Assembly: GCF_025376885.1 (NCBI RefSeq)
Contig: NZ_JAHUBR010000001.1
Coordinates: 2,914,001-2,978,000 of the forward strand
Direction: 5' to 3'
Length of the DNA: 64,000 nt
Source of the DNA: Pseudoruegeria sp. SHC-113
GTDB lineage: Bacteria; Pseudomonadota; Alphaproteobacteria; Rhodobacterales; Rhodobacteraceae
Positions 45,149 through 54,185 of this stretch are shown here, one piece after another. A program made the translations under genes and the position numbers. The stretch's first letter is position 1, and the number at the start of each line of letters is the position of its first letter. The notes beneath the pieces are model-generated. The model saw nothing but the letters and a program-made list of their open reading frames with translations. It was not told the origin of the DNA and searched no databases.

Positions 45149-45440
45149 GGCTCAACCCCGCCTCCTCGGCCCGGTAATGCGTGGCCGTGTAGCGGCTGCG
45201 GATGTTGTGGACATGGACATGCGCGCCCGCCGGAATGTCCTGCGTCGCCTCGCCGATGGGCATGCCGTATTTCACCACCAGCGCGCCGGCGGGGATGGGC
45301 TGATCGGCCACCTTATGGGCCATGGAAACATCCGTGAGCGTCACCACGCCGCCTGCCCCGGCAAGCGCTGTGCCCGCGGGCGCGGCGCGCAGGGCGACCT
45401 GCACGTTATCTGTGGGCGAAAGCTTTAGAAACGCGCTCAT
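45141..45440 (-). CDS. UxaA-family dehydratase, small SAF-domain subunit
   Basis: The 99-residue protein is an SAF domain (about 8-90), with the HVHNI stretch near residue 75-80 found in the N-terminal part of altronate dehydratases. It overlaps the large-subunit gene by 8 bases and the MaoC gene upstream by 4 bases. In fused family members both parts are one polypeptide; here they are separate, so a heteromeric enzyme is expected. Confidence 0.82.
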   Translation of the reverse strand: MSAFLKLSPTDNVQVALRAAPAGTALAGAGGVVTLTDVSMAHKVADQPIPAGALVVKYGMPIGEATQDIPAGAHVHVHNIRSRYTATHYRAEEAGLSHD

Positions 45441-45889
45441 GCCGCCCCCTTCATCTTCGCCAGCAGGATGTGATCGGTGGCCAGCACCACCTGATCCTCC
45501 TGATTGAGCACTTCGCAGGTCTCGATCACCTGCCCCATCCCTGCGCGTTTGACGTCGGGCTCCTTGCGGGTGATGGTGACGCGGGTGCGGATCGTGTCGC
45601 CGATGTGCACCGGGCGGATGAAACGCAGCCTGTCGTAGCCGTAGGAAAAGGCCTGCGGGTTGATCACGCTAGCCGTCATGCCGATGCCGATGGAGAAGAC
45701 CATCGTGCCATGGGCGATGCGCTGCCCAAACGGCTGCGTGGCGCACCAGTCGGCGTCCACGTGGTGGGGGAAGAAATCCCCAGTGTGGCCCGCGTGGACG
45801 ACGAAATCCGTCTCCGTGATCGTGCGCCCGAGCGTTTCGCGGGCATGGCCGATCTCGTAATCCTCGTAGTAGATGTCTTCGGTGTGCAT
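45437..45889 (-). CDS. MaoC-type hydratase with intact catalytic residues
   Basis: The 150-residue single hotdog protein has the (R)-hydratase site in [12 protein letters not shown]: Asp38 and His43 have the Asp-X4-His spacing known from PhaJ, and the HG pair is His60-Gly61. It should hydrate or dehydrate a CoA-bound 2-enoyl/3-hydroxyacyl substrate in the cytoplasm. The next gene upstream encodes a paralogue sharing the SYGYDxLRFIxP stretch. A CoA ester substrate implies a CoA-transferase step, and two such genes are in the locus. Confidence 0.85.
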   Translation of the reverse strand: MHTEDIYYEDYEIGHARETLGRTITETDFVVHAGHTGDFFPHHVDADWCATQPFGQRIAHGTMVFSIGIGMTASVINPQAFSYGYDRLRFIRPVHIGDTIRTRVTITRKEPDVKRAGMGQVIETCEVLNQEDQVVLATDHILLAKMKGAA

Positions 45890-45896
45890 GGCGGCC

Positions 45897-46415
45897 TCAG
45901 GTTTCCGGCGTATGGGCGGCGGGATCGCGGTATTTCACCGTCTGGATATGCTCGGCATAAAGCGCCAGCTCGCCTTCGTTCTTGAACACTTCATAGGAGA
46001 CCTTCACGAGGCCCATATCCTTGTATTTGGGGCGCTTTTCGAGGTTTGTGCGTACGGTGTGGATGGTGTCTCCGATGAAGACGGGCTTGATGAAGCGCAG
46101 CTTGTCGTAACCGTAGCTGAAGGTGTTGACGTTGTTATGCGCCATCAGCCCCAGCCCGTAGGCAAAGACCATCGCGCCGGCCACCAACCGCTTGCCGAAA
46201 ATGCCTTCTTCGGAGGTGAAGATGTCGTCCGCCACGTAAGGGTGATTGTCCATCACGAGGCTGTTGAAGAGCATCGCCTCGCCTTCCGAAATGGTGCGCC
46301 GGATGGAGCGCCATTTCTGGCCCGGCTCGAAATCCTCGTAGAGCCATGTTTCCACGTTGAAGAGCGGGATATCCTCGGGGCTGTCGCCTTCGGCGTAGTA
46401 GCTTTTCGGGCTCAT
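45897..46415 (-). CDS. MaoC-like hotdog protein lacking the catalytic dyad
   Basis: The 172-residue protein is a paralogue of the adjacent MaoC (shared [19 protein letters not shown], about 101-119). At the site matching Asp38/His43 of its partner it has Asp56 and Val61, and the HG pair has become Ala79-Gly80. It is thus unlikely to be a hydratase on its own. A heteromer with the intact MaoC, as in the ChsH1-ChsH2 steroid hydratase, is the simplest reading. An N-terminal extension of about 20 residues is extra. Confidence 0.8.
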   Translation of the reverse strand: MSPKSYYAEGDSPEDIPLFNVETWLYEDFEPGQKWRSIRRTISEGEAMLFNSLVMDNHPYVADDIFTSEEGIFGKRLVAGAMVFAYGLGLMAHNNVNTFSYGYDKLRFIKPVFIGDTIHTVRTNLEKRPKYKDMGLVKVSYEVFKNEGELALYAEHIQTVKYRDPAAHTPET

Positions 46416-46429
46416 CTTGCGCTCCTTTC

Positions 46430-47482
46430 CTAAGGTTTCACGGCCAGCGGCGTGGCCGGAGCGGCGCTGCTTTCATAGGCGGCTTCCACCAGCGCCATCG
46501 TGTGCCAGGCGTCCTCCACGCTGCTGATCAGCGCGTCTTCCTCGCCGGTGGCGAAGCGCTGAAGCTGGCTCATGCGGGAGGCGAAAGCGTCGGGAAACCA
46601 CGCGCCGGTGAGTGGCACCGCCTGCCAGCCGTCGCCGGTGTTCAGTTCCAGAATGTCGGGCTCGCCGCGCGGGTAGTCGAGGTTGACGCCTAGTTGCAGG
46701 TAGGCCGCTCCCTCGCTACCGCAGATGCGGAACTCGCAAGCCTGATGACGGCGGCCGAAGGCGTGGTTGTGGTTGATCGAGAGCGCGCAGCGGATGCGTT
46801 CGCCGTAGTCCAGAATGGCCGCCGTGCGCGTCTGGGCGATCTTGCTTGAGGGGTGGCCGATGGATTTGGCGTGCACGCCTTCGGGATTGCCCAGCAGGCT
46901 GCGGATGACATCGAGGTAATGGATCGAATGCAGCGAAAGCTCCACGCGGGGCAGCGGCTCAAGGAACTTCCACAGGCCCCAGGGCGTATCCAGCGCCAGC
47001 CAGGCGTCGAAATCCAGCACCTCGCCCAGAAGGCCCCGGTTCACCGCATCTTGCAGGGCCAACATCATCGGCGCGAAACGCAGCTGGAAATTCACCGCCG
47101 CCTTGAGGCGTTTTTCGCGGCAGATCTGAAGAATTTCCGTCGCCCCGGCCAGATCGCTGCCCATGGGCTTTTGCAACAGAACGGGCGCTTCATCGGGCAG
47201 GAGCCGCAGGATCCCGGCGTGGGCATCGGGTGGCGTGGCCAGATCGAAGAGCGCGCCGGGGTGCGCGGCGGCGGCTTGCGGCGTGTCAAAGGCGATCAAG
47301 CCATGAGCGGCGGCGAGCGTCCCGGCCTTTTCAAGGTCAGGGTCATAGATCCCCGCCACCGCGTAGCCCGCCTTGGCGTAGGCGGGCAGATGGGCGTCCG
47401 TCACGATGGAGCCCGCCCCGAAGATCACGATGGGGCGCGGACGGCTGGCCTTGGGCCAATGCTGTTGCAGATCGTCAAACAT
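46430..47482 (-). CDS. Gfo/Idh/MocA family oxidoreductase
   Basis: The 350-residue protein has an N-terminal Rossmann domain ([15 protein letters not shown], about 19-33) and a C-terminal alpha/beta domain (about 140-320). The family EKP motif appears as QKPMG, keeping the catalytic Lys. A histidine in [10 protein letters not shown] (about 181-190) matches the usual H-D-H region. It is a candidate for the first oxidation of the imported sugar to its lactone or of a later intermediate. It sits between the mutarotase and the MaoC genes; substrate is not fixed. Confidence 0.82.
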   Translation of the reverse strand: MFDDLQQHWPKASRPRPIVIFGAGSIVTDAHLPAYAKAGYAVAGIYDPDLEKAGTLAAAHGLIAFDTPQAAAAHPGALFDLATPPDAHAGILRLLPDEAPVLLQKPMGSDLAGATEILQICREKRLKAAVNFQLRFAPMMLALQDAVNRGLLGEVLDFDAWLALDTPWGLWKFLEPLPRVELSLHSIHYLDVIRSLLGNPEGVHAKSIGHPSSKIAQTRTAAILDYGERIRCALSINHNHAFGRRHQACEFRICGSEGAAYLQLGVNLDYPRGEPDILELNTGDGWQAVPLTGAWFPDAFASRMSQLQRFATGEEDALISSVEDAWHTMALVEAAYESSAAPATPLAVKP

Positions 47483-47485
47483 GGC

Positions 47486-47815
47486 TCACTCCAAATGGAA
47501 GACTTCATCCATCATCGCCCACCACTCGCCCTCCTTGCGGGTATCAAGCGGCACCTGGCAGGGCATGCAGACATCCCACCAGCGCTGGGTTTCGGGATCG
47601 GCGGCCATCTTCGCGGCGTCAGCGGCGAAATCGGAGCCGTGGTATTCCCAGTACCCAAACAGGATGTTCTCGGGTTCTTTTAGGAAGATCGAGTAGTTGC
47701 GGATGTTGCAGGCAGAGATCATCGCCAGCACACCGGGCCAGACATCGGCGTGCAAGCGTTTGTATTCCTCCACCTTTTCGGGAGCGAGCCCGATTATCAT
47801 ACCCATGCGTTGCAT
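47486..47815 (-). CDS. L-rhamnose mutarotase (DUF718) family protein
   Basis: The 109-residue protein has the RLHADVWP motif (about 20-27) with the catalytic histidine and the WWDVCMPCQ stretch (about 79-87) of the L-rhamnose mutarotase family. It interconverts anomers of L-rhamnose or, in related proteins, L-fucose. It overlaps the dehydratase gene by one base. Its presence supports a 6-deoxy-L-hexose as the imported sugar, but specificity between rhamnose and fucose cannot be read from the sequence. Confidence 0.87.
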   Translation of the reverse strand: MQRMGMIIGLAPEKVEEYKRLHADVWPGVLAMISACNIRNYSIFLKEPENILFGYWEYHGSDFAADAAKMAADPETQRWWDVCMPCQVPLDTRKEGEWWAMMDEVFHLE

Positions 47816-48936
47816 CAGGTTGCTCCTTTCCCGAAGCTGTGGCTCAGGCCCTCGATGCGGCAGGCATCAATGGCCTGGAAATCCCAGGCGATGCCGAGCC
47901 CCGGCGCATCGCTGGCATAGGCGCGGCCCTGCTCCATGCGCATCGGCTCGGTGGTGAGGCTGTCAAGCTGCGGGATGTATTCGAGCCACGGCGCATTGGG
48001 GATCGCGCAGACGAGGCTCACATGCAGCTCCATCAGGAAATGCGGGCAGACGGGCACGTTGAAGGCTTCGGCCAGATGGGCGACCTTCATCCACGGGGTG
48101 ATCCCGCCGATGCGGGCCACATCCACCTGCACGATGTCGGCGGCGCCGGCGGCGAGGTAATCCTTGAACTGACTGAGGGAATACATGCTCTCGCCCACGG
48201 CGATCGGCACCGATGTGGAGGCCGCGAGCCGCGCGTGCTCCAGCAAGTCATCAGCCGGTAGCGGCTCTTCGAACCACGCGATGCCCTGCTCTTCCAACAC
48301 CCGCGCACGGCGGGCGGCCTCGGCCCCGGTGAGGCTCTGGTTGGCGTCCACCATGATCTCGTAAGCTGGGCCGACGGCGTTACGCACCGCCGCGAGCCGT
48401 TCGCGATCCTCGCTTAAGTGAGGGCGACCGATCTTGATCTTGGAGCCTGCAAACCCCTTGGCCTGCGCGTCCAATGCATCGGCCACCAGATCCTCGGTGG
48501 GGATATGCAGCCAGCCGCCTTCGGTGGTGTACATCGGCACGCTGTCCTTCGCGCCGCCGAGCATCCGCCAGAGCGGAAGATCCGCCCGTTTGCAGCGCAG
48601 ATCCCAAAGCGCGGTGTCGATCGCAGCCAGCGCCAGCGAAGTGATCACGCCGACGCTGGTGGCATGGGTGGAGAACAGCAGATCGCGCCAGATGCGCCCG
48701 ATCTCCTCGGCCTCGCGCCCGATCAGCTGCGGCACCAGCGTTTCCTTCAGAAGGCTCATAACGGCGGGGCCGCCCTGCCCGATGGTGTAGCTGTAGCCGA
48801 CCCCTTGCGCGCCGTCAGAATCCGTGATGCGCACGAAGGGCGTCTCCTGCGAGACGAAACTCTGGATCGCATCTGAGCGCCGCACCTTGGGCTTCAGGTC
48901 GTTCATCCAGATCTCGACATGTTCGATCTTGGCCAT
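47815..48936 (-). CDS. Enolase-superfamily sugar-acid dehydratase (mandelate racemase subgroup)
   Basis: The 373-residue protein has all landmarks of the mandelate racemase subgroup: Lys166-x-Lys168 in SKIKIG; metal ligands Asp197, Glu223 and Glu249 in MVDANQ, WFEEPL and VGES; and the Asp272/His299 dyad in VDVARIGG and CPHFLMELH. It should dehydrate an aldonate to a 2-keto-3-deoxy acid. It is shorter than characterised L-fuconate dehydratases (about 430), so the exact aldonate is open. It lies between the ABC transporter genes and the mutarotase. Confidence 0.85.
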   Translation of the reverse strand: MAKIEHVEIWMNDLKPKVRRSDAIQSFVSQETPFVRITDSDGAQGVGYSYTIGQGGPAVMSLLKETLVPQLIGREAEEIGRIWRDLLFSTHATSVGVITSLALAAIDTALWDLRCKRADLPLWRMLGGAKDSVPMYTTEGGWLHIPTEDLVADALDAQAKGFAGSKIKIGRPHLSEDRERLAAVRNAVGPAYEIMVDANQSLTGAEAARRARVLEEQGIAWFEEPLPADDLLEHARLAASTSVPIAVGESMYSLSQFKDYLAAGAADIVQVDVARIGGITPWMKVAHLAEAFNVPVCPHFLMELHVSLVCAIPNAPWLEYIPQLDSLTTEPMRMEQGRAYASDAPGLGIAWDFQAIDACRIEGLSHSFGKGAT

Positions 48937-48941
48937 TTCGC

Positions 48942-50030
48942 TTACCTCAGGCTGGCTTCACTGGCGGCATCGAAAAGATGGCAGCGCATCAAATCAAGCT
49001 GGAAGGGCAAAACCTCGCCATCCCGGATGGGGCGCGGATTGAGCATCTTGGCCTGCACCTCGTTTCCGGCCAGCGTGGAAAAGAGCAGCGTTTCGGTACC
49101 CAGCGGCTCCGAGAGGTTCACCTTCATGTCGAAGGCCGCGTGCTGGCCCTCCATCGGCAGGGAATGGCCGCGCGGCATCAGGTTGTCGGCCCGAAAGCCA
49201 AGGATCACCGCCTGCCCCTCGCGCACCTTGCCTTCAAAGGCGGTGGGCAAGGCCACGGTGGGGCCGTTTTCAATGGCCACCGCACCGTTCGTGATGGTGG
49301 CGGGCAGAAGGTTCATTGGCGGGGAGCCGATGAAGGTCGCCACGAAGGTGTTCACCGGGTTCTCAAACACCTCCAGCGGCGTGCCGACCTGCTCGATATA
49401 GCCGTCGCGCATGATCACGATGCGGTCGGCGAGCGTCATCGCCTCCACCTGATCGTGGGTCACGTAGACGATGGTGGATTGCACCTTCTGGTGCAGCTTC
49501 TTGATCTCTGTGCGCATCTGGGTGCGCAGCTTGGCGTCGAGATTGGAGAGCGGCTCATCGAACAGGAAGACCTCGGGGTGGCGCACAATGGCGCGGCCCA
49601 TGGCAACTCGCTGGCGCTGCCCGCCCGAAAGCGCGCCGGGCTTGCGGTCCATGTAATCGCTCAACGACAGGATATTGGCAGCCTCCGCCACCGCCTTGTC
49701 GATCTCGCCTTGCGGCTTGTTGGCGATTTTCAGCGAGAAACCGAGGTTCTCGCGCACCGTCATATGCGGGTAGAGCGCGTAGTTCTGGAACACCATGGAG
49801 ATGTTGCGGTGGCGGGGCGGCAGATCGTTGACCACCCGATCCCCGATGGAAATCTCGCCGCCCGAGATCGCCTCAAGCCCGGCGATCATCCGCAGCGTGG
49901 TGGATTTGCCGCAGCCCGAAGGGCCGACGAGCACGACGAACTCGTTGTTGGCGATCTCAAGATCGATGCCGTGAACGACTTCCAGCGCTCCGTATTTCTT
50001 CACGACGCTGCGCAGTTGGACCTGGGCCAT
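48942..50030 (-). CDS. Sugar ABC transporter ATP-binding protein (MalK/UgpC type)
   Basis: The 362-residue protein has Walker [10 protein letters not shown] (about 37-45), Q-loop, signature [14 protein letters not shown] (about 133-146), Walker [13 protein letters not shown] (about 153-164), and a C-terminal OB-type regulatory domain (about 240-350), as in MalK/UgpC. It energises the importer formed by the two permeases encoded next to it. It stands 3-11 bases from its neighbours in the operon. Confidence 0.95.
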   Translation of the reverse strand: MAQVQLRSVVKKYGALEVVHGIDLEIANNEFVVLVGPSGCGKSTTLRMIAGLEAISGGEISIGDRVVNDLPPRHRNISMVFQNYALYPHMTVRENLGFSLKIANKPQGEIDKAVAEAANILSLSDYMDRKPGALSGGQRQRVAMGRAIVRHPEVFLFDEPLSNLDAKLRTQMRTEIKKLHQKVQSTIVYVTHDQVEAMTLADRIVIMRDGYIEQVGTPLEVFENPVNTFVATFIGSPPMNLLPATITNGAVAIENGPTVALPTAFEGKVREGQAVILGFRADNLMPRGHSLPMEGQHAAFDMKVNLSEPLGTETLLFSTLAGNEVQAKMLNPRPIRDGEVLPFQLDLMRCHLFDAASEASLR

Positions 50031-50033
50031 GTC

Positions 50034-50900
50034 TTATCCTTTCACGCCGCCGAAGGTGAGGCCGGCAATGAGGTGTTTCTGAACGATGAAGGTGAGGATG
50101 AGGGCGGGGATGATCATCAGCACGGCCAATGCGCACATGCCCCCCCAGTTGATGGTGAATTCGCTGGTGAAATCCCGCAGGCCCACGGGCATCGTCTTGG
50201 AAAAGGTCGAGCGGGTGAGCTGGCTTGCGAGCGCATACTCGTTCCACGAGGTGAGGAAGGCGAAGATCCCGGCAGAGGCGATCCCGGCGCGGGCGACGGG
50301 GAACTCCACCTTCCAGAAGGCCTGCCAGCGGGTGCAGCCATCGATCTCGGCGGCTTCGGCCAGCTCGATGGGCACCTGACGGAAGAAACCGTCAATCAGC
50401 CAGATCGTGAAGGGCACGTTCAGCGCCACATAGACGAGGATCAACCCGAGGTGGGTGTCGATCAGCCCGGTTTTCGCCATCACGATGAACAGCGGCAGCG
50501 AGAGCGACACGCCGGGCACCGCGCGGGTGAGCATGAGGCCGATGAAGATCCCGGCCTTGCCCTTGAACTTGAAGCGCGCAAACGCGTAGCCCCCGGCCAT
50601 GCCCACGAGGATGGCGATCACGGTGGAGGTGACGGAGATGATCAGCGAGTTGGTGAAATACTGCACCACCGGCACGCCGCCCTCGCCCACCGCGCCGAAC
50701 ATGGCGCGGTAGTTGTCGAGGTTCAGCTCCGACGGGATCCAGACTGGCGGCTTGGCCATGATCTCTACCGTGGGGCGGAAGGAGTTGAGCACGATCCACA
50801 GGCCGGGCACGCAGATGATGGCCATGGCGATGAAGAGCGCGAAGAGGTGGAGCGCCTTCAGGATGCGCGCCTTGATGCGGTGTTTGAGGTTCTCGTTCAT
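50034..50900 (-). CDS. Sugar ABC transporter permease (MalG type)
   Basis: The 288-residue permease has six hydrophobic segments (first about 14-37) and the cytoplasmic EAA loop as EAAEIDGCTRWQAFWKVEFP in two parts (about 195-214). It is the MalG-like subunit of a CUT1-family sugar importer. Its partner MalF-type gene lies 9 bases upstream. Confidence 0.93.
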   Translation of the reverse strand: MNENLKHRIKARILKALHLFALFIAMAIICVPGLWIVLNSFRPTVEIMAKPPVWIPSELNLDNYRAMFGAVGEGGVPVVQYFTNSLIISVTSTVIAILVGMAGGYAFARFKFKGKAGIFIGLMLTRAVPGVSLSLPLFIVMAKTGLIDTHLGLILVYVALNVPFTIWLIDGFFRQVPIELAEAAEIDGCTRWQAFWKVEFPVARAGIASAGIFAFLTSWNEYALASQLTRSTFSKTMPVGLRDFTSEFTINWGGMCALAVLMIIPALILTFIVQKHLIAGLTFGGVKG

Positions 50901-50909
50901 GGCGCGCCC

Positions 50910-51806
50910 CTAGCCCCCCATGCCCAGCTCGGCGCGCGCGGCGTTGAGCTTGCGGAAGAAGTAAACGGTGAAGAAGATCGCCAGAAAGATGGAGATGTAG
51001 CCCATCGCGTTGGCGTAGCCCATGCGGGCATCCACGTAGCCGGTGCGCCCGATCAGCGTCCAGAGAAGCTCGGTGCGCCGCGCGGGGCCGCCGTTCGTCA
51101 TGATCTGCACGATGTCATAGGCGCGGGCCACGTCCAGCGAGCGGATGGCGAGCGCGATATAGATGAAGGGCATGATGAAGGGCAGCGTGATGTGGCGGAA
51201 GGTCTGCCACGGGGTGCAGCCGTCCACGGTGGCAGCCTCGATTGGATCGCGCGGCACCGCGAAAAGCCCGGCAAGGATCAGGATCGCGAAGACGGAGGTG
51301 GAAGACCACATCTCGGCCACGAGGATCGAGAAGAAGGCAAGCTTGCCGTCCACCAGCCAGGGGATCGCCTGATCGGTGAGCCCCAGCGATTGCAGGGCGT
51401 TGTTCACGAGGCCGACGTTGTCGTTGAAGATGAACTTGAACTGAAACCCCACGAGGATCGGCGAGAACATCATCGGAAACATCATGATGGTGCGCAGGGA
51501 GCGCTGGCCCCATGTGACCTTGTTCACCAGAAGCGCCAGCCCCAGCCCCATCAGCATTTCAAGGTTCAGCGCGATGGTGAGCAGCAGCACAGTGCGGCCG
51601 AAGGCTGTCCAGAAATGGATGCTGGTGAGCGCCTTTTCGTAGTTGGCAAAGCCGATCCAGCGATAAAGCGAGTCCGGCCGCGTCAGGCGGTAGGGGGTGA
51701 AGCTCGAATAGAGCGACAGCAGCAGCGGGATCAGCACAACAGCCGCGAGGATAATGACCGCAGGCAGCAGCAGGACAAACCACGCCGGTGGCTTCAGTCG
51801 GGACAT
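50910..51806 (-). CDS. Sugar ABC transporter permease (MalF/UgpA type)
   Basis: The 298-residue permease has six hydrophobic segments (first about 10-32) and an EAA loop beginning EAATVDGCTPWQTF (about 190-203). It pairs with the MalG-type permease. A 89-base gap separates it from the binding-protein gene, common when the binding protein is made in excess. Confidence 0.93.
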   Translation of the reverse strand: MSRLKPPAWFVLLLPAVIILAAVVLIPLLLSLYSSFTPYRLTRPDSLYRWIGFANYEKALTSIHFWTAFGRTVLLLTIALNLEMLMGLGLALLVNKVTWGQRSLRTIMMFPMMFSPILVGFQFKFIFNDNVGLVNNALQSLGLTDQAIPWLVDGKLAFFSILVAEMWSSTSVFAILILAGLFAVPRDPIEAATVDGCTPWQTFRHITLPFIMPFIYIALAIRSLDVARAYDIVQIMTNGGPARRTELLWTLIGRTGYVDARMGYANAMGYISIFLAIFFTVYFFRKLNAARAELGMGG

Positions 51807-51895
51807 CGGCCAAACTTTCCTGATTGGGGTGTCTGTAGGGTGCGTGTCGGCAGGCGGCGCGGGAGATCCGCCGCCTGCCGGATCAGGTGAGGCGC

Positions 51896-53203
51896 TTAGT
51901 AGACGCCTTCCTCCTGCATCAGCTCGTCAACCGCGTCGGCTGCGGTCTGGAGCGCGTCTTCCACCGATTTGTCGCCAAGGATCGCGGCTTGAAGCTCGGG
52001 GTAGATGAGGTTCGTGGCTTCGATCCAGTAGGGCGTCTGCGGGGCCGGGAAGGCGTGGCTGGCCGCCGCCTGGAAAGCTTGCAGCACTTCGGTGCGATAG
52101 GCATCGCCCTCGGCACTGGCCACCACATGCTCCCAGACCGCCGTGCGGGTGGGCAGCGGGCCTGCCGCGCTTTCAAGCTTCTGGCTGTCTTCGTTGGTCA
52201 GCCAGTCCACCAGCGAGGCGGCGGCCTCCTTGTGCTCGCAAGACTCCGTGACGGAGAAGCCATGGTGCCCAGACCAACCGGTGCGTGCGCCGGAGGAGCC
52301 TGCAGGCTGCACTTTCACGCCCACATTGCCAGCGGCCTTGGAGCTGTCGGTGCCGTTGAAGAAGCCCGCCCAGCCCGGCCAATCCAGATTGAGCGCGATG
52401 GTGCCGGAGGCAAAGCCCTGCCCGAGGTCATCCCAGAGGTAGGAGGTGGTGCCCGGCGGCACGGCGCCTGCTTCGTAGAGATCCACGAACCACTGCAGTG
52501 CCCGCGCGCCCGCGTCGGAGTTGAACGCCGGGGACCAGTCTTCGTTGAACAGCTGGCCGCCCTCGGCCACCACCATTTCGTAGAAGCGGCCCACGATGGC
52601 TTCGTCCTTGCCTGCGTATTGCGTGCCGTAGAAATTGGGCGCATCGGTGAAGAAGATCGCCTGTTCCTTCACGTCTTCCCATGTGTCGGGCGGAGTCAGA
52701 TCCTTGCCCGTCTTCTCCTTGTAGGCCGCCTTGTTGGCTTCATCCTCGTAGATGTCTTTCAGGTAGTAGAGCGCCGATACGTCGAACTGTGCGCGCGGCA
52801 GCATCACCAGCGCGTCGCCGATCTTGGAGGCTGCCATGTTGGCGGGCACGAAGCCGGCCATGGTTTCCTCGGAGAGATAGGGCGTCAGGTCGGTGTAGAG
52901 GCTCGGGTATTGCGAGGCGAAGGACGAGTGGTTGGAGCCGACGCACCAGCCCAGCGTGCCGGCGGCGAGGTCGGATTTGAACTCCTTGTCCAGCTCGAAG
53001 TGGTTCTTCTTGCTGATCACTTCCACGGTCGCGCCCGTCGCTGCCTCCCACTCGGCGATGCGCGCATAAAGCGCCTCATATTGCTGCCCGCCGATGAGTT
53101 TGGCCTGCAGCGTGATCCCGTCAAATTCTGCCGCGCCCGCAAGGCCCGCGGCCATCGACAGCGCCGTTGCACCAAGCAACACGTTGATTCCAGAGCGTTT
53201 CAT
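51896..53203 (-). CDS. Sugar ABC transporter substrate-binding protein
   Basis: The ATG at 53203, with GGGAGG upstream, gives 435 residues with a Sec signal peptide cleaved after AGAA (about 24). The mature part is a CUT1-type (SBP_bac_1) binding protein; WEAATGATVEVISKKN (about 50-65) is the usual strand-helix after the first domain start. It captures the sugar or oligosaccharide in the periplasm. It is the first gene of the 12-kb operon and is divergent from the lactonase gene across a 134-base region containing a palindrome. Confidence 0.93.
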   Translation of the reverse strand: MKRSGINVLLGATALSMAAGLAGAAEFDGITLQAKLIGGQQYEALYARIAEWEAATGATVEVISKKNHFELDKEFKSDLAAGTLGWCVGSNHSSFASQYPSLYTDLTPYLSEETMAGFVPANMAASKIGDALVMLPRAQFDVSALYYLKDIYEDEANKAAYKEKTGKDLTPPDTWEDVKEQAIFFTDAPNFYGTQYAGKDEAIVGRFYEMVVAEGGQLFNEDWSPAFNSDAGARALQWFVDLYEAGAVPPGTTSYLWDDLGQGFASGTIALNLDWPGWAGFFNGTDSSKAAGNVGVKVQPAGSSGARTGWSGHHGFSVTESCEHKEAAASLVDWLTNEDSQKLESAAGPLPTRTAVWEHVVASAEGDAYRTEVLQAFQAAASHAFPAPQTPYWIEATNLIYPELQAAILGDKSVEDALQTAADAVDELMQEEGVY

Positions 53204-53275
53204 CAAGTTCCTCCCATGATGACGAGCCTTCGGTTTGGATGTCTTGCCGGCCCGTAGCGTGTTTTATGGATAAAC

Positions 53276-53296
53276 TTGACTTTCATATTTAGTCAA
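53276..53296. promoter_or_regulatory. TTGACT-N9-AGTCAA palindrome between divergent sugar operons
   Basis: Perfect 6-base arms at 53276-53281 and 53291-53296 enclose a 9-base AT-rich spacer. It is the only good inverted repeat in the 134 bases between the ABC-importer operon and the lactonase-iclR operon, so it may bind the IclR protein encoded at 54186 and control both. TTGACT might also be a -35 element. Confidence 0.55.
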
Positions 53297-53337
53297 TGCT
53301 TATCTTCCTCAAGGGCAATTACCCCATCGGAGGACCC

Positions 53338-54174
53338 ATGCTTTTCGACACGCATCTGCACCTGATCTACCCGGAACGCCTGAGCTATCCGTGGCTTGCC
53401 GACGTGCCCGCGCTGGATGCGCCCAGCCGCTTTGACAGCTACACGGTGCTGGCCGGGCGGCTCGGGATCGCCGGCTGCCTGCACATGGAGGTGGATGTCG
53501 CCGAATCGCAGATCGCGGCGGAGACCGATCTGGTGGAGGAGCTGATGGCGGCCCCCGGCTCCCTGATGCGCGGCGCGATCTCCTCCTGCCGCCCGGAGAG
53601 CGAAGGTTTCGCCGCCTTCCTTGAAGCCGCGCAGGACCGCGCCGCGATCAAGGGCTTCCGCCGTGTGCTGCATGTGGTGGAGGATGCGCTCAGCACCACG
53701 CCCCTGTTTCGGGACAACGTGAAACGGCTCTCGGGCACCGGGCTGACCTTCGATCTCTGCGTCCTGCCCCGCCAGCACGGGATCGTGGTGGAACTGGTGG
53801 ATCACTGCCCCGATGTGACCTTCATCCTCGATCACTGCGGCGTGCCCGATATCGCGGGCGGGGCCTATGAGAGCTGGAAAGAGGGGCTGTTGCGGCTGGC
53901 CGAGCGCCCCAACGTGATGGCCAAGATCTCGGGCGTCGTCGCCTATGGTGACCCCGAGCGCTGGAGCCTCGCCGATCTGCGCCCCTATGTGGAGACGACG
54001 GCGGCCGTCTTTGGCCCAGACCGGCTTGTCTGGGGCTCCGATAGCCCTGTATGCAATCTGGGCGGCGGGCTGCCCACATGGGTGGCCGCCACCCACGCCC
54101 TGACCTCCGGTTGGAGCGAGGCCGAGCGCGCGGCGCTCTACGCGGGCAACGCCCGGCGGATTTGGAACCTGTAA
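53338..54174 (+). CDS. Amidohydrolase-2 family lactonase, L-fucono/L-rhamnono-lactonase type
   Basis: The start at 53338 follows CGGAGGA and gives 278 residues. The N-terminal DTHLHL (residues 4-9) is the amidohydrolase metal motif, with later histidine and aspartate positions in FILDHCGVPD (about 162) and WGSDSPVC (about 233-240). Family members include L-fucono-1,5-lactonase and L-rhamnono-1,4-lactonase, which open aldonolactones. It fits upstream of the enolase-type dehydratase in the route. It begins the divergent operon with iclR. Confidence 0.85.
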   Translation: MLFDTHLHLIYPERLSYPWLADVPALDAPSRFDSYTVLAGRLGIAGCLHMEVDVAESQIAAETDLVEELMAAPGSLMRGAISSCRPESEGFAAFLEAAQDRAAIKGFRRVLHVVEDALSTTPLFRDNVKRLSGTGLTFDLCVLPRQHGIVVELVDHCPDVTFILDHCGVPDIAGGAYESWKEGLLRLAERPNVMAKISGVVAYGDPERWSLADLRPYVETTAAVFGPDRLVWGSDSPVCNLGGGLPTWVAATHALTSGWSEAERAALYAGNARRIWNL

Positions 54175-54185
54175 GGCGGGCTGTG

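Noticed and set aside
43946-45440. Calling the split UxaA-type pair sulfolactate sulfo-lyase SuyAB
   Set aside because: Subunit sizes match, but no sulfonate-specific gene lies in the operon; kept only as an alternative.
48978-51890. A 970-codon plus-strand frame opposite the ABC transporter genes
   Set aside because: The minus strand has full ABC motifs; the plus frame is low-complexity antisense sequence.
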